In this document: positions 1 through 11,458 of the stretch, one piece after another
How positions within the stretch are numbered: the stretch's first letter is position 1
Layout of the letters: each line of letters opens with the position of its first letter
Assembly (NCBI GenBank): GCA_949710005.1
Contig: OX453276.1
Span: forward strand, 29,182,113-29,246,112
Length of the DNA stretch: 64,000 bases
Source of the DNA: Ricordea florida
Lineage: Eukaryota > Cnidaria > Anthozoa > Corallimorpharia > Ricordeidae
Reading direction: 5' to 3'
The notes under the pieces: generated by a model
Database searches by the model: none
What the model saw: only the letters and a program-made list of their open reading frames with translations
What the model was told of the DNA's origin: nothing
Made by a program: the position numbers and the translations under genes

Positions 1-313
1 TTGGTTTATTGGTGTTGAATTAAAACATGAATAAGAAGCCTTCTTGTTCGTTGTTCGCTTTTAAAATTTGTTTACGTCACCCGTCAGTAACACCATTCTT
101 TAGGGGCGCACCCCCTCTTAAGAAAAATCCTGGATCCGCCCCTGTAAATTAGTCTTCACAATGATGGCTGAGATTAGACTACGAGTTCACATATTCTTGA
201 TTTTCTATCAGGTCTGTTCGTAAAAACCTTGTATTTATAAATGCGTACGCGCGTAACTAGTTAGCGTGGAAAACGACTCAATGCGTTTTTGAAATGTTCT
301 TACTTCACATCAG

Positions 314-3300
314 TGACAGGTCACGTTTCTTGTTGGTTTTTGACGCCGTGAACAAGACTTCAAACGATATGGAACTGTGCTATTCGTTACAGAATCCGCA
401 GGAACAGTCGGCTGGTAAGAGAAACTTCATTTTGTCCAAATACCTCGTTCAATTTCCATTTTTTCTTCTTTTGCTCTGATTGGTGCTTTCAGCCGTAGCC
501 TGCTCCATGCCCTGAGATGGTAAGAGACGAGCGTCATGCGAAGCAGGGAAAATGAGGGGAACTGGGGCGGGTCGAGGGGAACTCTCCTCTGCGCTCCCTC
601 ATTTTCACCCGTTCGTCATGAACTCACCCTTCACCGTCTGAGGGTTTGGAACAAGCTATTTCAGCTGTCGTCTCTCGGCTGTCTAAATTTCAAGCCAGCG
701 GACCCCTGAGGAAGACACAGCGAACATGAACAATAGCAGAATCAAAACGCACCAATCAGAGCAGACCACACAGCTACATAATGGTGAGCCGGAATCAGTC
801 GACCCCATCGCCTGAAGAAGACCAGCAGTAAGCAGTCGATACGTCGCGATCAACATCCAGTGACCACATCGTGTGACAAATGAACAGTTTATATTATCAT
901 CGCATTGTTTGTTTTAAGTTCTCTTCCTCATAATATACATGCAGAAATTTGAACGTGCTGATTGGCTGAGAGCGTGTCAATTAATCCCGAACAGTGCAGA
1001 AAGTTGAAATTGATTGCAGACATATGAAATTAAAATTTTGCATGTATATTCTTAACAAGTAATCAAATGATTTCGAGTGAAATTTGGTATAAATAAGCAC
1101 TTATAAATTTTTCAAAAACAACAAATTTCAGTCGTTGGAGAGTTTACTTGTGTTCATTTTTTTCCAAATTGCACTCGAAATCATTTGATTACCTATACAA
1201 ACAAATTTCTATTCTTGCAGATGACGAAGGCTTTTTAAACGAAGTTATTAGTATTCAAGGAAATGACAGTAACAAGTAAGCAAAGCAAATTCCGTTTTAC
1301 AGCCTTAAGTCGCAACCTTTGTTATCAACACGTTTTGAGAGTAACGCTTTGGTCGTCAGCTAATCTTTAATAATCTTACAGCTTACTTTATCAGCTCGTT
1401 AGATAAACTTATTTGTTTTAGTTTACACACAACGACGCAGCACAAGCTTCACTAGAAACTAAACCCTTTAGCCACTTATATTTTAAGACTGTAAAGCTAC
1501 TGAACTTGTAACCGTGTTATAAGATCTCAAAACTATTGATCTTGTAACTGTGTTTTGCGGAATCACAGCAGACCAACGTGACATATAATGCTGCACCGAG
1601 AACAGTCGACCCCATCGTCTGACGAAGACTAGCTGTAAGCAGTCGAAACGTAGCGACCACCACCCAAGTGACTCCGTCGTGAGACCATAGAACTCATTTA
1701 TATTATCACTGTAAATGTCTTACCCAAGAGTCCCAGAAGTATACCTGGACGATCGCTCTCCACAAACAACTACTTTTATATTGTCAGTCATTCTGGACGC
1801 CTCAGGGCTAGTGATCTTGTAACTGTGTTTTGCGGAATACATTCAGCTTTATATTCTGTTATGTTGTTGAGACCTTGAAGGAATAAACTTTATTAGTATC
1901 ACCCAACTAGTGGACTAATGCAAATGCCGCAATCTGATTGGCTACGCTACTAGAGGACTATTAGTAATAGTCCTCGAGTAGCGAAATTCGTGACGCTTTC
2001 TTTCGTTTCATTCCCAAATGAATATTTCTTCAACTGGCATTTGCTGACTTTATTATTGCCTTTTCTGTCCGCCTTGTTGGGTGATACTAAAACAGTTAGA
2101 CCCTTCGCCCTCAAGGGCCATGGGTCGATAGCCCATTCGACTATTGAGCCGTAGCCCTTGTCGGCTACGGGTCTAATTGTTAAGTATTTAACATTCACCA
2201 GAATTCATTGTCTGTTACTCCTTGTTTCAGGGTCACTATCCAGTTGCCAAAATTTTCTTTCCCAGTTCGCGATAAACAGTTTGAACAGGTAAGGAACGGC
2301 TGCAAACAAGATAAACACAAAAAGATAGAAATGTTATCCTTGGAAGTGAATGTCAAATGCATTAAAATGTTAAATTTCCAATGTGTTTTCTTCCACTTTT
2401 TTACAGACTCGTAGTGATTCTAGAAGAAGAGCTGAGTATACCAAGACGTTTCGTGACATGGTAAACCTTCGGTGGAGTCTTGTATCCTTTTTCCTCTAGT
2501 GAATGTAACCGAGTATTGTGTACTTTAAAGTATTGTATGACTGCGTGACCGATTTTGCTCTGAAGTAATATTTTTGCGAAACTGTCGTGTTTTCTCTTTG
2601 ACCTGTTGATAGCCTGCCTGCCGTGCGGGCGGTTGTGGAAACGTGGACAATTTCTCTTTAACCGACGATATGATGAACGTAGTTAAACCAGATCCGATCA
2701 GGTTTGGTGTGTATCAACTTACAAATTTTCTTCCGGAGTAACAGCTAAACTTTTCTTCCACGTTGTAGTACATTTTCATTTCTCTTTTTGTGGGTGAAGA
2801 GTTTATTATTTCACTATCTCCACCACCACCAACAACACGACGACCACAACCACTCACCACCAGCCACTACCCATCACCCAGTATCATTACCAACAACACT
2901 GTTACAAAACACCACCAGCCACTACCCCTACAACCAACACTACCACTACTACCACCCAGAATCATTACCACAACCAACACTGCTACCACTACCACACACC
3001 ACCAGCCTCTACCCCTGTAACCAACACTGCCACAACCCACCACCCAATATCACTACCAACACCAACACTGCTACCACTACCAACCACCCAGTATCACTAC
3101 CAACACCAACAACACTGCTACTACCACCACACATCACCAGCCACTACCCCTGTAACCAACACTACCACTACCCACCACCCAGTATCACTACCACCACAAT
3201 CATTACTACCATCACCGCATGACCACCTATAACCACCATCACCCAAAACCACAGCCACTATCACCACCGTTACCATCAACACGAGCACCACTACCACCAC

Positions 3301-6300
3301 GTGAAACTCTGTCACTGCTACCACCACCATACATACAACCATTGCTGTCATCAACTCCACCTGGACCATCACGAACACCAATATCACTACGGCTCTGACT
3401 ACCACTACTTTCAGCAGCAGCATTATAATTGTAATTTTTGTTTTTTGTTTTTTTTTTGTTTATTTAATTTTTTCTTTTTGTTTTTTTTTTGTTTTGTTTT
3501 TTTTTGTTTTGTTTATTTTATTTTTTTTTTCGGGGGGGGGGGGGGGTAAATCAAAGGTTGAAAACATCGTAGCATCGTTCATGTGTCCCCTGTCTACCTT
3601 ACTTCAAGGTGTCAAGGTGAATGGTGAAGAGTACACGGACAGTCGGTGCAGTGAACAGACAATAGTACTGTGCACAGTAGTCGATTTATATGTGGAGATC
3701 ACAAACCACGATGGTGAGTTATAGAATAATTACGTATGTTCTTTTGCAGCTTTTTCGAGCTCGTCTCACCCATGTTCGCCTTCTCTATGTCTGGTGTTGC
3801 AGTCTCCCATATATGACAATGTCTGCATATAAAACCCAACAAACTACATTAGCTGTTGTTATATACCTAGACTTTCACGTAACATAACGGGCACTGTGAT
3901 TGGTTGATTCTTAGTCACGTGCCTCTGATCAAATATAAATGTATCCCGACCGGGATACAATTGCGTAGTTGTTGCCCGCGCGCCAGTTGTGCCGTCTTTA
4001 TTTGTATTTTGTATTTGCTGTGTTTGTTTTTAAAGGGAAAGTCTAAATATATAACAAAGCACTTAATGTATGGTCCCTCGGGAAACGACTTAGTTTTATT
4101 TTCCCTCGAGTCCTGATGTTTGCCTCGACTTCGGCTCTGGAAAACAAAACTAACTGTTTCCCTTGGGACCATAACAGACAGAACTCTTTTCTTTTTCTTT
4201 TCAGATGAGAGTCATGGTCCGCTTATATTGAGCATTGACCCGTACCAGGACCAAGCTAATGGCTCTCCTGTGACTGAGCTGAATGGAAAGGTGACCTGGG
4301 TCGGCACTTTACAGCAACGCATCCCTGAGGTAGGTTTAACAACGGCGCGTGCATGTGCGTTAACATACAAACTTTTGGCTGTTGGTGGGTGCGGTGTTAA
4401 GATTTCCGTACAGGTCCCTACTTCATTATGCATACTGAAGCTGTCTTGTCTGGTGTAATGCACGTGCAAATATTTCTTGCGTTCGAAGAACGAAATAGTA
4501 TAGTTACAGAATGCATAATGAAGTAGGGACCTGTACGGAAATCATTCCGGTGCGGTTTTGGGCTTGTGAGGGCGAGAATATTTGCATTAAGGTAAATATT
4601 TCTAAAGGCACTATTCACCGAGATTGAAGAGAATAATTGTTTTTGTATATACCAATGAAACAACCTTAGTCACATCTCTGGAAAACAGCTTCAAAGCGAG
4701 AATTGTCGCCTGCCAGTTCATGTTTTCCTTACACCGCAACTCACTTGCAGTAAGGATTTCCCCGAAGTTTCCAGCACTTCTCATCTCGTGGGTTGTGAAC
4801 ATAGTTGAAAATACCTCTAATAGTAACCCAATCAGATTGCTCAAAATGTCAAGGTTGCTGAGTTGGTATATACTAATGTTGAATATCCCGAGACATAGAG
4901 CCAATCAGATTGCTCAAAATGTCAAGGTTGCTGAGTTGGTATATACTACTGTTGAATATCCACAGACATAGAGCCAATCAGATTCCTCAAAATGTCAAGG
5001 TTGCTGAGTTGGTATATACTAATGTTGAATGTCCCGAGACATAGAGCCAATCAGATTGCTCAAAATGTCAAGGTTGCTGAGTTGGTATATACTAATGTTG
5101 AATATCCTGAGACATAGAACCAATCAGATTGCTCAAAATGTCAAGGTTGCTGAGTTGGTATATACTAATGTTGAATGTCCCGAGACATAGAGCCAATCAG
5201 ATTGCTCAAAATGTCAAGGTTGCTGAGTTGGTATATACTAATGTTGAATATCCTGAGACATAGAACCAATCAGATTGCTCAAAATGTCAAGGTTGCTGAG
5301 TTGGTATATACTAATGTTGAATATCCCGAGACATAGAGCCAATCAGATTGCTCAAAATGTCAAGGTTGCTGAGTTGGTATATACTAATGTTGAATATCCT
5401 GAGACATAGAACCAATCAGATTGCTCAAAATGTCAAGGTTGCTGAGTTGGTATATACTAATGTTGAATGTCCCGAGACATAGAGCCAATCAGATTGCTCA
5501 AAATGTCAAGGTTGCTGAGTTGGTATATACTAATGTTAAATATCCTGAGACATAGAACCAATCAGATTGCTCAAAATGTCAAGGTTGCTGAGTTGGTATA
5601 TACTAATGTTGAATGTCCCGAGACATAGAGCCAATCAGATTGCTCAAAATGTCAAGGTTGCTGAGTTGGTATATACTAATGTTGAATATCCTGAGACATA
5701 GAACCAATCAGATTGCTCAAAATGTCAAGGTTGCTGAGTTGGTATATACTAATGTTGAATATCCTGAGATAGTAAGCCAATCAGATTGCTCAAAATGTTA
5801 AGGTTGCTGAGTTGGTATATACTAATGTTGAATGTCCCGAGACATAGAGCCAATCAGATTGCTCAAAATGTCAAGGTTGCTGAGTTGGTATATACTAATG
5901 TTGAATATCCTGAGATAGTAAGCCAATCAGATTCCTCAAAATGTCAAGGTTGCTGAGTTGGTATATACTAATGTTGAATATCCTGAGATAGTAAGCCAAT
6001 CAGATTGCTCAAAATGTTAAGGTTGCTGAGTTGGTATATACTAATGTTGAATGTCCCGAGACATAGAACCAATCAGATTGCTTAAAATGTTAAGGTTGCT
6101 GAGTTGGTATATACTAATGTTGAATATCCTGAGATAGTAAGCCAATCAGATTGCTCAAAATGTTAAGGTTGCTGAGTTGGTATATACTAATGTTGAATAT
6201 CCTGAGATAGTAAGCCAATCAGATTGCTCAAAATGTTAAGGTTGCTGAGTTGGTATATACTAATGTTGAATGTCCCGAGACATAGAACCAATCAGATTGC

Positions 6301-6920
6301 TCAAAATGTTAAGGTTGCTGAGTTGGTATATACTAATGTTGAATGTCCCGAGACATAGAGCCAATCAGATTGCTCAAAATGTCAAGGTTGCTGAGTTGGT
6401 ATATACTAATGTTGAATGTCCCGAGACATAGAACCAATCAGATTCCTCAAAATGTCAAGGTTGCTGAGTTGGTGTATAAAATACATTGTGGTTTGAAGAA
6501 GTAAATTGTGTCTTTTCCTGATAAAAGCAATATTTTTCCTCTTTTTTCCACTCATTCATGAGACATCGTTTCTACCACACGTAAACAAAAGCCATATCTT
6601 CGCGCTACTGTTTAATGTTCTCTGTATATCTTTTTCCTTTTTTCTTTTCCGGTGACTTCATTCAGCTACCACACGGGGAATCTTTCAGCCATTGCTGTTC
6701 TTTAGTGTTTTTATACACTGGACAATTTATGGTCGATGTAACGTGTAGTGAAGCTGATGAGTTGCAGCAAGAAAAATCTAGGAAGGACAACACATCTGAT
6801 TCGCCGGAGAGAACTCGGTTGTCTGCTAATGCAAAGCAGATAGGATCTGATGAGACACTTCGGAGCTGTTACATGAAGTCGTGGACGTTGAGACCTCCTA
6901 TTAAAATAAACGTAGTTTAA
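314..6920 (+). CDS. 3' part of a multi-exon host gene, possibly a TRAPPC9/Trs120-type protein
   Basis: Seven exons are visible: 314-414, 1221-1275, 2231-2288, 2407-2481 (or 2407-2460), 3557-3713 (5' edge unsure), 4205-4329 and 6666-6920. Each is bounded by AG and GT, and the reading phases agree across every junction except that between exons 4 and 5, where I cannot exclude a missed small exon. The first exon starts inside a codon, so the gene begins to the left of the window. The protein pieces alternate beta-strand-like hydrophobic stretches, for example LLVFDAVNKTSNDMELCYS, VVDLYVEITN and CSLVFLYTGQFMVDVTC. This is the pattern of Ig-like beta-sandwich domains as found in the C-terminal part of TRAPPC9/Trs120 trafficking proteins. 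That family name is a guess from pattern only. A stop at 6918-6920 is preceded by an AATAAA (6904-6909), which lies inside the coding end. The final exon's last 60 bases belong to a 168-bp tandem duplication. Confidence 0.55.
493..661. repeat. Inverted-repeat element (family with 27558-27783)
   Basis: The left arm reads CCTGCTCCATGCCCTGAGAT and the right arm is its diverged reverse complement, ending ...CCGTCTGAGGGTTTGGAACA. Both arms include GAGCGTC/GACG-like segments with a G-rich centre. A second, longer copy sits at 27558-27783 in intron 4 of the acyl-CoA ligase gene, so this is a dispersed non-autonomous element. Confidence 0.55.
797..900 (+). repeat. Penelope-like 3' motif, copy 1
   Basis: The core CTGAAGAAGACCAGCAGTAA followed by GCAGTCGATACGT is shared with a second copy at 1604-1708. 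The layout CTGANGA, a short stem, then CGAAAC-like sequence recalls the hammerhead-like segments known in Penelope-type retroelements. No reverse transcriptase is present. Confidence 0.35.
1604..1708 (+). repeat. Penelope-like 3' motif, copy 2
   Basis: This copy has CTGACGAAGACTAGC, then GCAGTCGAAACGT. GACT and AGTC can pair around a short loop, leaving CTGACGA and GAAAC as in a hammerhead core, though one extra A sits before the stem. It shares CAGTCGACCCCATCG and a TTTATATTATCA tail with copy 1. Confidence 0.35.
1893..2090. repeat. Short inverted-repeat element
   Basis: TTAGTATCACCCAA at 1893-1906 is matched in reverse complement by TTGGGTGATACTAA at 2077-2090. The inside has secondary foldbacks (GGACTATTAGTAATAGTCC near 1954-1972). 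It lies in an intron of the first host gene. No coding sequence is seen. Confidence 0.6.
2815..3300. repeat. Degenerate ACC/ACCA low-complexity tract
   Basis: About 480 bases of CACCACCA/CAACACTGC-type repeats in an intron of the first host gene. Long open frames on both strands here (proline/threonine/histidine-rich and valine-rich) are produced by the repeat and are not genes. It is followed by a T-rich tract (3428-3532) and a run of about 14 G. Confidence 0.85.
4070..4174. repeat. Foldback repeat
   Basis: TGGTCCCTCGGGAAACGACT at the left pairs imperfectly with the reverse complement of AACTGTTTCCCTTGGGACCA at the right. The inner parts TTTTATTTTCC and GGAAAACAAAA also pair. It is non-coding and lies just 5' of exon 4205-4329. 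Confidence 0.5.
4402..4542. repeat. Perfect 32-bp inverted repeat
   Basis: Bases 4402-4433 and 4511-4542 are perfect reverse complements (ATTTCCGTACAGG... and ...CCTGTACGGAAAT), with a 77-base spacer. It lies in the intron before the satellite array. Confidence 0.75.
4818..6476 (+). repeat. Satellite array, 73-bp unit, about 23 copies
   Basis: A tandem array of a 73-bp unit containing CCAATCAGATTGCTC, GTTGCTGAGTTGGTATATAC and TAATGTTGAAT. Variants differ mainly in GTCCCGAGACATAGA versus ATCCTGAGATAGTA, and the variants alternate in blocks, suggesting higher-order amplification. There are no spacers between units, so it is not a CRISPR array. The array occupies most of the 2.3-kb last intron of the first host gene. 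Confidence 0.95.
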
Positions 6921-7193
6921 CTACAGATCGAGACCGCCGTGAAGAATGCGATGTTCTACTAAAGCTTGGAAGCCTACACGACGTATATAGGTGGGAAGCG
7001 AAATCGCTGTGCGTATGGAGTAAAGGCTCGGAACTGTTACATGAAGTCGTGGACGTTGAGACCTCCTATTAAAATAAACGTAGTTTAACTACAGATCGAG
7101 ACCGCCGTGAAGAATGCGATGTTCTACTAAAACTTGGAAGCCTACACGACGTATATAGGTGGGAAGTGAAATCGCTGTGCGTATGGAGTAAAG
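6861..7193 (+). repeat. 168-bp tandem duplication at the end of the first host gene
   Basis: Copies at 6861-7028 and 7029-7193 are nearly identical (GGAGCTGTTACATGAAGTCG versus GGAACTGTTACATGAAGTCG). The first copy includes the last 60 coding bases and the stop of the first host gene, so the second copy is a duplicate of the gene's tail and 3' flank. Confidence 0.85.
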
Positions 7194-7820
7194 GCTCATG
7201 TTGGGTTTACCGTTTTTGTTAGAATTGTATGAGCACCTGCGGAATTGAACCTACTGGGCATTGATTTAAAGGCAAGATCAAGACTGGATTGGCTCGACAC
7301 TATTCAACAATCATCGTTATCTAACAGTGCCAACAAAGGCAAGAAAAAATGCTGAGTATTACTGTTTCGCCCTACAAAGTCATGATAGTCTTACCAACAG
7401 ATTGTGAAGATAAAGAGATTTGATTGTTAACAGATTTAGAAGAACGTGGGATCAACATCTACCTCCTTTCGAGTACAGTATTAAGGGAACCGATTTTATC
7501 TTCGAAGAATTTTCCAAGAAATATCTACAAATGAGTTGATGCATTTGTGCAAGAATGGCTATAAAATGGCGTCTTCTGCAAAAAGGGAGAACAACGACTC
7601 GTTTGTGTGGCCTAATACTGAATTGGAAAGAAACGCGTTTTTGCGAGTGGAGTTCGTAAATCTGTAGAAAAAGACGACCACGGCATTTCTTTCGTGTTTG
7701 GTTTTACCGACGGTGCCTTAGTAGAATCGTAATATAATGGTCTTAGTTTCTAAAGAAACTGGTGTGGCGTCGATAGGAAATTGAAACACACAAAAAAACA
7801 CGTTTTACTATCATCAGGGT
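7194..7820. other. Intergenic, no gene seen
   Basis: No frame with convincing coding signal. A segment near 7745-7810 (TTTCTAAAGAAACTGGTG) is echoed by a diverged relative near 8712-8785, flanking the inverted-repeat element in between. Confidence 0.5.
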
Positions 7821-8466
7821 CTGTGCAATAATAATCAGGGGGTGGGGGTGGGGATGGGGGTCGTCAAGTAAATATAATGCCAAGATGGGGGGGGGGGCTT
7901 AAATTGAACTTACTCATTACATAGTGGGCTCTAACTTGATTTTATTTTTCGATGATTCAAACAGCTTGGAAATGGGCAGTTTTATCGAACATTCTTACGA
8001 GGTGTTATTTTTACCAGAAGTCGAGTGCATGACAGTATATGGCGAGAAGTGAATTCAGGTGTTTGTAACGTTGAACGATTTTGCCAAGCTCATGTAATTT
8101 AGGAATACAGTAATGCGTATATTCCTTACAATGTATGGTAGATATGTTGTGGTTTGATTTTTTCCTTGGTTTCAATTCTATTTTCCATTGTTTTTTTGGT
8201 ATGGTAATGTATGATAATGAGTTTAGAACAAAGGAAAATAAAATTTAAACCAAGGATTAAATTGAACCACAACAGATACACCAATAGTACAGGGGGTCGG
8301 TGGTAGTGGTTTTGGGGGGAGGGGTTAGTAGTAGAAATTATCAAGAGATCAAGAGGGGTGGGAGTCTGAACTAATTCTGCTTTGAGAACGGATGGAAACT
8401 GCATAAATAATTTTCCCTTTGAAGCTCATTTTTCAGACCCCTCCCCCACTGATAATTATTGCACAG
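7821..8466. repeat. Inverted-repeat element, about 650 bp
   Basis: CTGTGCAATAATAATCAGGG at the left end matches the reverse complement of ...CTGATAATTATTGCACAG at the right end, with G-rich/C-rich inner edges. The interior holds only short frames. It is likely a non-autonomous DNA transposon. Confidence 0.6.
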
Positions 8467-11140
8467 TCCGTAAGGTATACTGAAGGGTACTGACGTTGAG
8501 GGCGTTGGCACCTCGTCGGTAAAATCTTGTTCACTTTCTCAGGAATACGTTGTGAAAAAAAAAGACCAACCATAAGAATAGAGAATGAAGACAACTTTGG
8601 ACGCTCAAATGTCAAGATGTTTTCTCCTTTACAGAAAGAAATCACGAAAAACCTGATTCTCTAGAGAAAAATTCTTAAAGCAAGCCGGTCTCAGTGAGAA
8701 GGTACTTTTCGTTAGTGGTTATAAAGAAATTGGTGCAACGTCGGTGGAGATTGCAACATAGAAAGAGAGAAAATGGGTTTATCAAGCAATTTAGTAAGGT
8801 ACGTTTAACCATCGTAAGGTAAAAGGGAAGCTAAGGAGGCATTCATTTTTTAGAAGGTAGAGGGGTGAGCCGGGAGGGGCTCGCTATGATCATGAATGTA
8901 AAATCTCCCAGCCCTCCCTAAATATTTTTTTTGTCAAAAAAAATGTGATCCTTCTCCAAGAAGTAGTTAAATTTCTTAGTGACCCACCCCCTGACAAAAA
9001 CGGTCAAAAACGTGTATCATATTTAGAAATCAAAGGCATCCTGTGGTGAGCTCGTGGAATAAGATGTTGGGTCAGGGATCTTATTTTGCGAATTATCAAG
9101 CGTGTAGAGTGGTTTCAAATTCCTCGCAATACACTTTGTTGAATTACGATTTTATTTCTTTGTTCTATATTGCTACCTTGAACTTGAGACGATCGAGAAT
9201 CGATAAAATATTTTCTACCGTTTACGCTTGACATCCTGATTCCCTGAGCATCCCGATAGCTCTCCACGAGCTAAAAATGGCTACGTGTCATGTCCTGCTG
9301 CACGTTTCCGAGCCCGAACCGAGCACGCAAAGATCACGTGAGTTCCGGATATTCTATTGGTTACGCCTGACTTCGTGATTTCCCAGCATCCACCACAATA
9401 GCTATTGAGCTGAAGCTACACGAGCCAAAAATGAAGTAGCCCCCTCTCCCTCTCTATGTTGTATTAAATGTATGCTGAGCCTCTCTTTATGGGGAGGTAA
9501 AAAGTTAATGACCTTTCCCTGAATTCCTCCGCCCCCCCCCCCCCCCAGCCCCACCCCTACTAAAAATGAATACTCTTCTATGTCAGCTTCTATTCCATTT
9601 TAGTATAAATCTACTGGCGTTCTATCACAAATGCCGCGCTCTGATTGGCTACGCTACCCACTATCTATTCTGTGATAGATAGTGAGTAGCGTAATGGCGG
9701 CCGCCTCTTCACGTTTTCGAAGTGTCCGTGAAGAAGATTTAGACAGTTTACTGGTCGAGGCTGTTCCAGAAAAGACAAAGTTTTGAACGACTAGTAGATT
9801 TACACTGCGCCCTCGTCAACTATCACGCGATAGAAATCTCGAGCTCATAATCTAATTGTTTATTATGGTAACACATTCATGTCCTATATTTTGGAGCCGT
9901 TCTTCCAGACCTGTTTGAGTTTTCAATCGATAACTATACGAAAACGTTTGCAACAAAAAATCTTATACTTCTACCCGTTGTTTCTTACCAGATGCTTTGT
10001 TCACATGAATTTTTTCAGCAAAGTATCTTGAAAAGCAGAAGAGTTACAGTGCTTTAAATGTGCGGTGTATATAGGACATGAACGTATTACCCATTTTACA
10101 TTGGTGTAATTTACCTCATCAACTCATTAGTAAACGCCTTACAATTCTGTATTTGTCAGTTTAGAGAATTGTGGGTTTGATCAATTTAATTTAATTGATC
10201 ATTTTCTCAACTCTCGTCACCCGTTTGTTCATAATGTGTTGAGGTTGTAAGAAGAAGTTATGGATTGATCTCTTCAGATTGAAATAGTTAAGATTAGTGA
10301 GGAGATTCACTCTTGTCTGCTGTTTGAGGTCACGAAGCGGAGAAAAGTTCATTTTCTTGAAAAGAATTAAGAGTTAGCTACTTTCAATTTCTTCTTTCAA
10401 TACATCGCTAAATTTACAATGGCTTAAATAAAAGGGCTGAAATAATAAGTTGATTATTATGGGAATTCTATAACGTTTTACTGCAGAAATTAATTATCAG
10501 AAAGAGGTTATTGGTTAATAAATATTTTTATATGTGATAGGCGCTCGCAAACCGCTAATAAAATGAAAGTATGTTGATTTTAATGTGAAGCGCAGTTTTC
10601 TGTTTCACACATGCGAATAGTTTCGTCTTGAATTAAATTAGGAAAAAAGGTTTCTCAACAAGAAATTAAAGTGCCTTCTTTTTCTACAAGGAGCGCATTA
10701 AGAAACTTTAAAAACATTAAATGAGTTCACAGTTTCAAAAAGAACAAAAAAAGAAACGTTATTTTTGCATCGGTCATAAAACTCTTTTATCCCAATTATG
10801 TTCCGAGTTTAAACGTTTTACCCAGTTGCGACAAAATCAAGTTGAACTTTAAAATTTCGTACCACGGACGCTCGCCCGTTTGAAAAGTTATTTGTGTAGT
10901 AAACGCCAGGTATTTGATTGTTTTGCTTTTCCTGAGAAGCTGTGCTCTTAAGTTTGTCATGCAATTTGGTGATTGCTTGTTTATTGAGCCACAATGTGAA
11001 CTGCTCAGTGGTCCCTGGAATTTCGCTATGTCAGTTGACCTTTCAACAGGTGTTCTTCAGGTGGTAAAATTTTCCACAATCGGTATGTTAGTTTGTGTTC
11101 ATCTACCGGCTAAAATGCTGTTTCTCTAAACTTGCCCTTT
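8467..11140. other. Intergenic, AT-rich, no gene seen
   Basis: Only short frames are present. A foldback remnant with CTGATTGGCTACGCTAC lies near 9619-9835; it shares that phrase with the 1893-2090 element. There is a C-run near 9532-9546. Confidence 0.4.
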
Positions 11141-11238
11141 TGCGCCGTGAATTGCGCTCGGGTTCCCGTCGCTGTCATTTTTGGCGGCACTTTCACCAAA
11201 TGCGCGCTCGTTTGTCTCGTATGGACCTCTGAAAGAAA

Positions 11239-11330
11239 TGGCGGGAAAAAAATATCACTTGCACCGTTAGACACCGAGTTTACGCGCGGGAAATTAACGA
11301 ACCAATGAGCGGCTTGCCAAGTGATGTCAT
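11239..11330 (+). promoter_or_regulatory. Jun promoter-like cluster: two E2F-like sites, CCAAT box, AP-1-like site
   Basis: Upstream of the Jun start codon are GGCGGGAAA (about 11240) and CGCGGGAAA (about 11285), which are E2F-like. CCAAT follows at 11302-11306 and TGATGTCA at 11322-11329. TGATGTCA is the reverse complement of TGACATCA, the AP-1 variant known in the vertebrate JUN promoter, where it serves autoregulation. The roles here are inferred from the motifs and spacing. Confidence 0.5.
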
Positions 11331-11458
11331 GTTTTGGTTGGAAGGGTGACTTAATTCGTGAAAAATTGCATTTTGGTTGATCATAGCGGCTTCAGTAAGA
11401 GTGACTTGCGTTTATTTCAAATTATCTAACATAAAAACACGGCAAAAGAATTCCCAGA

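Larger units (their letters stand above)
415..1220. other. Intron of the first host gene with two repeat remnants
   Basis: No coding signal is seen. It holds an inverted-repeat element near 493-661 and a Penelope-like 3' motif near 797-900. The remaining sequence is AT-rich. Confidence 0.5.

Noticed and set aside
2788..3423. Long open frames on both strands (His/Thr/Pro-rich; Val-rich)
   Set aside because: They arise from an ACC-type low-complexity tract.
4818..6476. Regular repeats resembling a CRISPR array
   Set aside because: Units are contiguous with no unique spacers, and the context is a eukaryotic intron; this is a satellite.
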